47,151 nucleotides of DNA, from positions 23,103-70,253 of the forward strand of contig NZ_GG700735.1 in the NCBI RefSeq assembly GCF_000160835.1, given 5' to 3'. The notes beneath the pieces were generated by a model. It worked only from the letters and a program-made list of their open reading frames with translations. It ran no database searches and had not been told where the DNA came from. Below are positions 42,155 through 47,151 of the stretch, piece after piece (position 1 is the first letter of the stretch; the number at the start of each line of letters is the position of its first letter). Both the position numbers and the translations under genes were made by a program. This DNA is from Limosilactobacillus antri DSM 16041 (lineage in GTDB: Bacteria; Bacillota; Bacilli; Lactobacillales; Lactobacillaceae).

Positions 42155-44644
42155 CTAGCCGCGCTTCTTATTCAAGCCGGCCAGGCCGAACATCCCCAGC
42201 AGGCTAGCGGCCCCTAAACCCGCCAGTGCGAGGCTGTTATCATTACTAGTTTGTGGTAGGCGCGTTGCGGATGCAGCTGCCGGTTCCTGCACGCTTACGG
42301 CCACTGCCCTGCCGCTCTTCACCGCTTGGCCATTAACCACGGTCCAGCCGGACAGAACGTTCCCGTTGGCATCAACCACCCGGCCGTTAACGACCTTAGC
42401 GCCGGTCGGCAGGGCACTTGCATTCTGGTCGCTGCCTGCGGACTGACCCGCACCAGAGTGGCCGTCCGTCGGCGTGTTAACTGACAGAACCGGCACTTCA
42501 ATCAGGTCGTCCTGGTCACCAATCGTCAGGGTCAACCCTGGCATTGCCAGCTTGTAGCCCGCTGGCAGACTGATCTGGGCACCGCTAAAGTCGGTCCCGG
42601 TCTTGCCGGTCAAGATTTGCGTCCCAACAACCTTGGTAATCGGCGCCCCCATTGGCTGGTAGCCGACCGTTTCGATGTAGTGCACCGTCAGGGTATGTTC
42701 CGTTGGCGTCGTTGGACTAGTCTGGTGACCATCATCACCAGTAGACGGTTTAGCAGCTACCACCAAGACCCCCGGTACGTTGAAGGCCTTGGACTTGGTC
42801 CCGTCTGGGAAGTCCAGGATCACGGCTTCGTCATAGCTGCCAGCGGTTTGGGCGTCCCGCTGGACCTTGGCAGGGTCGGCCCATTCAAGCTTGGTCCCCG
42901 CTGGGTAGGTCCCGTTGGTCTGGGCAAGCGCCAGGAACAGTGCCGCGGAAGCCGTTCCATTGTCGGCATCCTTGATAAAGGCACCGGCAGACAGCGTTGG
43001 TGCCGGGACATTGGTGTCACCAGCAGTGACGTTGACCTTAACCACCAAACTCGGGTCGAGGGTCGTGTACTTTTCGTTGTCCGGTTGGACCTGCGGCTGT
43101 TGAAGTTCCGCTAACTGTTGCTTGTCCTGGTCCAGTTTGGTCTGAGCAGCCGCAATCGTCTGGTTAGTCTTTTCGATTGCGCCCTTCAAGTCGGCAACTT
43201 GACCTTGCAGGTCCGTTACCCGTGCCTTAGCGTCGCTGACGTGCTGGGCCGTCTTGGCGCTGGCAGTAGCCTTAACTGCTGCTAAGGATTGTTCGGCAGC
43301 GGCCAATTCGGCTTGGGCTTGGGTAAGCTGGTCATCAGCGCCCTTCTTGGTCTGCTGAGCCTTCGTGACGTCGGTAGTGGCCTTGTCCAGCTTATCCTGA
43401 GCCGCCTTAATTGCGGCGCTGTTGTCCTGCTGGGCCTCCTTGATCACCGTCTTGTCAAACGGGTGGGCCGGGGTGCCTTCCAGTTCATCGACATCGTCAT
43501 AAGTCGGAATAAAGTGAATCGTCATCCCGTTGGTGGCGTCCCCGCTGACTGACATTCCCAAATAAGACTGGGTTACCGGGTCGCTTTCGTTATTCAGGTC
43601 CGCGTCGTTCAACAAGCCAAGCAGTGTCCGAGCGTGACCCCAGTCCGGCGTATCGTGGAAGATCATGTCATCAATGGCACTGAAGATTGCCGCTTTCAGG
43701 TCGTCCATGTTGTTGATGCTGGTGTCCAGCCCCTCAACCGCTTCCCGGAAGGCGCGGGCATTAGCAACTTCCACCTTGTTTAAGCCCTGGTAATCGTGGC
43801 CGCCGTAAACGTGGTCGGCATTGTACTGGTCCGCCACCGCTTGCGCTAGGTCAACCGATCCCTGGCTGACGACGAATGGCTGCGCCCCAATCTTTTCCCG
43901 CAGGGGGTTGAGCAGGTCAACGACAAACTGGCTGATTTCGATCCGCTGCTGGTTCGTCAAGTGGGCGGGATCAACCGCTTCTTGTTTGTCCTGCGCACTG
44001 TGAACATACTTGAACTTCATGTAGTTCTGGCCAGCCATGTTATCCCACGCGTCGCGGACAGCCATGTTGCCGTCGGCTAGAGCGTCCTGGAGCTTGTAGT
44101 AGTTGTCCCGGGTGTAGCCGGCCGGAAGTTGAAAGCCGGTTTGCTGGCTGCTGCCGCTCTTGGCCTGGGCCAATTCGTCGCTGGCCTGTTGCTGCCGGCT
44201 CTGCGCGTCTGACAATGCCGTTGCTGCCTGCTTAGCACCGTCCTGGGCCGTAGAAACCTTTTGCTGGGCCTGGTTGACGGCGGTCGTAGCAGACTGAACG
44301 TCAGGGTCGTTTTGGGTCGCCTGGTCCTGTTCAGCAAGGGCCGTTTGGTAATCCGTTTGGGCCGTATCAAGCTGCTTTTGGGTGTCCGTCAGCTTCCCTT
44401 GCTGGGTCGCCAGCTGGGACTGGGCATCATTGATTGTGGCCTGCTGTTGTTTGGCGTCAGCCTGCAGGGCCGCAATTTGGCTGCCCCGGTCATTGGCAAC
44501 CTGGCCTGCTGCCTGCCCAGCAGCTTGGCCGACCGTGTCCGCATGGGCCGTCGTGGTCGTCGCCATGGCCCCGGCTGCGACGGCCAATACCGTCGCCGTC
44601 ATCCATAGCTTGCCGGACTTGTACAATTTCTTATGTTCTTTCAT
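42155..44644 (-). CDS. LPxTG-anchored SEC10/PgrA-type surface protein
   Basis: This is a cell-wall-anchored protein of 829 residues. Residues 1-36 are a KLYKSGKLW-type signal peptide ending near AHADT. A coiled coil (about 50-165) precedes a SEC10/PgrA surface-exclusion-like domain with CAP-like elements (LTNQQRIEISQFVVDLLNPLRE, VDLAQAVADQYN), about 170-390. A second coiled coil covers about 395-520. A Rib-like domain (about 540-640, YPAGTKLEW, LDFPDGTKS) and a MucBP-like domain (VHYIETVGYQPMGAPI) follow. The end is LPQTS at 796-800, a hydrophobic segment and NKKRG. It is probably an adhesin or aggregation factor. GGGGGA precedes the ATG. Confidence 0.88.
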   Translation of the reverse strand: MKEHKKLYKSGKLWMTATVLAVAAGAMATTTTAHADTVGQAAGQAAGQVANDRGSQIAALQADAKQQQATINDAQSQLATQQGKLTDTQKQLDTAQTDYQTALAEQDQATQNDPDVQSATTAVNQAQQKVSTAQDGAKQAATALSDAQSRQQQASDELAQAKSGSSQQTGFQLPAGYTRDNYYKLQDALADGNMAVRDAWDNMAGQNYMKFKYVHSAQDKQEAVDPAHLTNQQRIEISQFVVDLLNPLREKIGAQPFVVSQGSVDLAQAVADQYNADHVYGGHDYQGLNKVEVANARAFREAVEGLDTSINNMDDLKAAIFSAIDDMIFHDTPDWGHARTLLGLLNDADLNNESDPVTQSYLGMSVSGDATNGMTIHFIPTYDDVDELEGTPAHPFDKTVIKEAQQDNSAAIKAAQDKLDKATTDVTKAQQTKKGADDQLTQAQAELAAAEQSLAAVKATASAKTAQHVSDAKARVTDLQGQVADLKGAIEKTNQTIAAAQTKLDQDKQQLAELQQPQVQPDNEKYTTLDPSLVVKVNVTAGDTNVPAPTLSAGAFIKDADNGTASAALFLALAQTNGTYPAGTKLEWADPAKVQRDAQTAGSYDEAVILDFPDGTKSKAFNVPGVLVVAAKPSTGDDGHQTSPTTPTEHTLTVHYIETVGYQPMGAPITKVVGTQILTGKTGTDFSGAQISLPAGYKLAMPGLTLTIGDQDDLIEVPVLSVNTPTDGHSGAGQSAGSDQNASALPTGAKVVNGRVVDANGNVLSGWTVVNGQAVKSGRAVAVSVQEPAAASATRLPQTSNDNSLALAGLGAASLLGMFGLAGLNKKRG

Positions 44645-44690
44645 TTTTCAATCCCCCAGTATTAGATAATGTCCATTTAACAGTGCTTAT

Positions 44691-44747
44691 TGTACAAGAA
44701 ACCGTAAATTGATGATTCAGCCAACGGTCATATTCATCATTAACCGA
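44691..44747 (-). promoter_or_regulatory. promoter region of the LPxTG gene with AAC[CG]G repeats
   Basis: On the minus strand TACAAT (44696-44691) is a likely -10 with no clear -35. Upstream, AACCGT (44700), AACGGT (44723) and AACCGA (44742) occur at 19-23 bp steps. Direct ACNGTT sites about two turns apart are typical of LytTR regulators, and such a regulator gene lies next door. Tentative. Confidence 0.35.
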
Positions 44748-44772
44748 ATTTTTATTAAAGGGCTGGGCGGCC

Positions 44773-45525
44773 TTACCACTGAATGGAAGAATAGTTATTC
44801 AAAACTTCCATCAATTTGCGCATCTTGAGCCGCGAAACGGGCACCGTAAGCTCACTCGCGACAAAACGCACCTGGTGTTTTTTCACGTTCAGGCTCCGAA
44901 TATTGGTAACGTTGACCAGGTAGCTCCGGTGAACCCGGAATAACTCGTCCGCCTGCTCTTCCAGCTCCCGCAACGACATATTAATCGGGATGCGCTGGTT
45001 ATTAGTGGTGTACATGAACGAAGCGTGGGTATTATCCGGATTGCTTTGGAAGAACAAGATATCGTTCACGTAGACCTTCATAATTTCGTAGTGACTCCGC
45101 AGAGCAATCGTCTTTCCCCGGTGCGGCATTTCCAGCTTCTTCAAAACCTTTGTTAAGTCCCGGGCTAGACTAGCTTCGACATTTTCAGGACTCTTCACGA
45201 TAAAATCAAGGGCTTCAACTTGATACCGGTAAGTCGTCGGCAGTAATTCGTCGTGAACCGTCAGGAAAATGATCGACGCCGCCAAATCATACTGACGAAT
45301 CTTTTGGCTGAATTTAAGTCCGGCCTGATCATCATCGCCAATTTCGAGATCTAAAATATAAACGTTGCGCAGCGAAGGTTCCGGCAATGACTGGTTAATT
45401 TGCGCCAATGATGAAAACAGGTGGATATTTAACTGGATTTTCAGCCGCTGACCAACTTGACGAACGTAGTTATCAATCTGCGATAATTCAACCGGATTAT
45501 CTTCTAAAATATAGACGTCTAACAA
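44773..45525 (-). CDS. LytTR-type response regulator, orphan
   Basis: This is an AgrA/ComE-like response regulator. The receiver domain has LEDN near the start, the phospho-acceptor Asp in VYILDLEIGDDDQAG and IIFLTVHDE. The C-terminal LytTR DNA-binding domain is seen in IALRSHYEIMKVYVNDILFFQS, PINMSLRELEEQ and LFRVHRSYLVNVTNIRSL. The frame extends to GTG at 45546, but GGAGG lies within that extension, so TTG at 45525 is the likely start (about 250 residues). No histidine kinase or peptide gene is adjacent. It may control the surface protein beside it. Confidence 0.85.
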   Translation of the reverse strand: MLDVYILEDNPVELSQIDNYVRQVGQRLKIQLNIHLFSSLAQINQSLPEPSLRNVYILDLEIGDDDQAGLKFSQKIRQYDLAASIIFLTVHDELLPTTYRYQVEALDFIVKSPENVEASLARDLTKVLKKLEMPHRGKTIALRSHYEIMKVYVNDILFFQSNPDNTHASFMYTTNNQRIPINMSLRELEEQADELFRVHRSYLVNVTNIRSLNVKKHQVRFVASELTVPVSRLKMRKLMEVLNNYSSIQW

Positions 45526-45546
45526 TTCGTCGTTACCTCCTCCCAC

Positions 45547-45928
45547 GAATAAGTCAATTAACCATAATAATATCAGACTATCTTGGCTTTAATCGGGGTT
45601 CGAATTTAACTTCTTGTTTTTTTACAGCTCAATGAATTAAAACGTCAGTTGAATGCATTCTGCCGACCAGCGAGGCGTCCTTAACCAGCTGTGATAACTA
45701 GAATCCAAGGAGGCCGCCGCGTCCCCAGCTCCCTGAAGCATTATCGCTTAATAGACGAATTTGGGTGATCTGTTCGACTATGAAGGAATTACGAACACCA
45801 GCTTAATTATCCCTTGGACTGCTTAACTATCCCTTTAGTTCACCGGCAAACCGCCCCATTGAAGTCCCCAAGCTGGTATAGTTAAACCATCGCAAGAACC
45901 CAGGCAAGACAGAAAGGAGTGAGAACCG
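45547..45928. other. intergenic region before amaP, no gene seen
   Basis: About 380 bases hold no credible gene; the longest frames with any ribosome site are under 15 codons. A direct repeat of TTAAYTATCCCTT occurs at about 45804 and 45826. A TATAGT hexamer near 45879 is a possible -10 for the amaP operon. AAGGAG precedes amaP. Confidence 0.4.
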
Positions 45929-46474
45929 ATGGCAGCATGGCAAAAATGGTGGGTCACCCTGTTCTTCTTAATCCAGGCGCTGGTTGCCGGTGGGGGAATC
46001 CTGCTGTGGTACTTCCAGAGCGAACCGGAAGCCCAGCTAATCCTGGGCTGGCTGGCAACACCGCCGGGCCAGGCAACCATGGTGGGCGTGGCCGCTTACC
46101 TCATCGTCCTGGCACTTGGGACCATCGCGGCCGCCGTTTTCCGGCCGACCACGGTTAAGCAGCTGACGATTGTTCACGATGGAGCCTACCAGGTCAAGGT
46201 TGACCAGGGAGCGGTGGAAAAGAACCTCCGTTTGACCCTGGCACCTTACGAACTCTACAACGCGGATGCCAAGGTCCGGATGCATAAAAAGCGCCGGCAG
46301 GCCGACGTGACGATTACGGGAATGCTTTCCCAACGCAGCGAGGCCCGGCACTTGCGGGCTGACCTTCACCGGACCATTGCGAACGACTTAAAGCAGCAGT
46401 TTGACATTGACCTGCGCAAGCTGAAGGTTAAGCTCACGCCATATAACCATAAGCAAAAAGTCGCGATCGTTTAG
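45929..46474 (+). CDS. amaP: alkaline shock response membrane anchor protein
   Basis: AmaP anchors Asp23 to the membrane. Two N-terminal hydrophobic segments (about residues 8-28 and 48-72) are followed by a soluble Asp23-like domain with VDQGAVEKNLRLTLAPYELYNADAKVR, as in the family. It has 181 residues. AAGGAG lies 9 bases before the ATG. It heads the amaP-DUF2273-asp23 operon, which responds to cell-envelope stress in other Firmicutes. Confidence 0.9.
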   Translation: MAAWQKWWVTLFFLIQALVAGGGILLWYFQSEPEAQLILGWLATPPGQATMVGVAAYLIVLALGTIAAAVFRPTTVKQLTIVHDGAYQVKVDQGAVEKNLRLTLAPYELYNADAKVRMHKKRRQADVTITGMLSQRSEARHLRADLHRTIANDLKQQFDIDLRKLKVKLTPYNHKQKVAIV

Positions 46475-46485
46475 GAGGTGCGTTT

Positions 46486-46677
46486 ATGAAACTCGCGGGA
46501 ATTTTCGCGGTAGCTGGTCTAATCATCAGCATCAGCTGGGTTGCCTGGGGCTTTCTCCCCATGCTGGCGATCCTGCTCACCACCGCAATTTTGGGCACAA
46601 TTGGCTACGCATTAGACATTCTAGGATACTCACTCAACCACTTCACACGGAAGCTGCTCGCCAAGATTGGCGACTAA
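46486..46677 (+). CDS. DUF2273 small membrane protein
   Basis: This 63-residue protein has two membrane segments (about 5-21 and 25-47), typical of the DUF2273 family that regularly sits between amaP and asp23. Its molecular role is not known. AGGAGG precedes the ATG by 8 bases. Confidence 0.88.
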   Translation: MKLAGIFAVAGLIISISWVAWGFLPMLAILLTTAILGTIGYALDILGYSLNHFTRKLLAKIGD

Positions 46678-46700
46678 GCGCACAATAAGGAGGAACTATC

Positions 46701-47105
46701 ATGCCTAACACTAATCAAACGACCAACCCAACTGTTGACCAGCAATTAACCTTTGATGACCAGGTAATTGAAAAGATCGCCGGGATTACCGCGAGCCGCG
46801 TTGACGGGATTGTTTCCCTCGACGGCAATATGTTCAGCGAATTTGCTGATAAGGTCACGTCCGGGACCGATGTGACCAAGGGGATTAAGGTCGACACCGG
46901 TGAGAAGCAGGTTGCCGTTAAAATGGACGCCACGATTGAGTATGGCAAGTCGGCGCCGGAAATCTTCAAAGCCGCCTGCAAGGAGGTCGCCGCCGCAATT
47001 GAGCAGATGACCGGCCTGAAACTGGTCAAGTTTGAGCTCCACATCAACGACGTCAAAACTAAGGCAGAACTAAGCGACGCCCAGAAGGCTGCCCAACGTT
47101 CGTAA
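46701..47105 (+). CDS. Asp23/Gls24 family envelope stress protein
   Basis: This is a soluble protein of 134 residues with the Asp23 pattern: VIEKIAGITASRVDGIVSLDG, VAVKMDATIEYGKSAPEIFKA and VKFELHINDVK. In staphylococci Asp23 forms a layer under the membrane through AmaP. AAGGAGG precedes the ATG. It is the last complete gene; the remaining 46 bases show no feature. Confidence 0.93.
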   Translation: MPNTNQTTNPTVDQQLTFDDQVIEKIAGITASRVDGIVSLDGNMFSEFADKVTSGTDVTKGIKVDTGEKQVAVKMDATIEYGKSAPEIFKAACKEVAAAIEQMTGLKLVKFELHINDVKTKAELSDAQKAAQRS

Positions 47106-47151
47106 GCACTGGGCAGGCTTCAAGGGCTAAATGCTAATACAAACAATCCAC

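Noticed and set aside
1..47151. tRNA, rRNA, transposase or phage integrase
   Set aside because: No tRNA arm patterns, ribosomal RNA sequence or DDE/tyrosine recombinase motifs were noticed.

Overview
The window looks like chromosomal DNA of a heterofermentative lactobacillus of moderately high G+C. This is inferred from the gene content, which resembles the nitrate-reductase locus known in Lactiplantibacillus plantarum. It also rests on KxYKxGKxW-type signal peptides, an LPQTS sorting signal, strong AGGAGG ribosome sites and frequent TTG/GTG starts. A Limosilactobacillus-type species is my best guess, but the species cannot be fixed from sequence reading alone.

Layout. 1-3060: a water-forming NADH oxidase (-) and an EamA transporter (+), flanked by two copies of a palindromic intergenic repeat. 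3077-25352: a respiratory nitrate reductase island. It holds narGHJI (-), divergent from a long Moco and sensing operon (moeB-moaB-moeA-mobB-mobA-orf94-nreA, then nreB-nreC). After these come three genes of unknown role (orf91, orf324 and a decayed polyprenyl-synthase-like orf301). Then come moaE-moaD-narK (-), flavodoxin-fecD-fecE (+), a metal-type binding protein (-) and two more unknown genes (orf322, orf142). 25539-27008: a DUF1836 gene and degV. 27096-33118: two tandem, repeat-rich surface proteins, one ending in a peptidoglycan amidohydrolase domain and one in a class-A beta-lactamase-like domain. The second is frameshifted in a run of six C/G. 33307-36365: a DUF6933 protein and an AAA ATPase whose promoter carries an array of ATATAAA repeats. 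36547-42032: metallophosphatase, glutaminase, an MFS transporter with a 43-codon ORF behind it, rarA and two small genes. 42155-45525: an LPxTG surface protein and an orphan LytTR response regulator. 45929-47105: amaP-DUF2273-asp23, an envelope-stress module.

How it works together. NarGHJI would pass electrons from (mena)quinol to nitrate. The Moe/Moa/Mob genes supply the bis-MGD cofactor, NarK moves nitrate and nitrite, and NreA/NreB/NreC sense nitrate and oxygen. The strongest regulatory signal is an identical TCCCTAAT octamer 30-31 bp upstream of a -10 hexamer in front of moeB, the flavodoxin-fec operon and orf322. A related near-palindrome, TAGGGAATTACCTA, sits in the narG/moeB gap. This fits the TAGGGN4CCCTA site described for staphylococcal NreC and would place two unknown genes and the Fec-type transporter in the same regulon. 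No moaA, moaC or nitrite reductase is visible here. The NreB-like kinase keeps only one of the two CxxC pairs that hold the Fe-S cluster in staphylococcal NreB.
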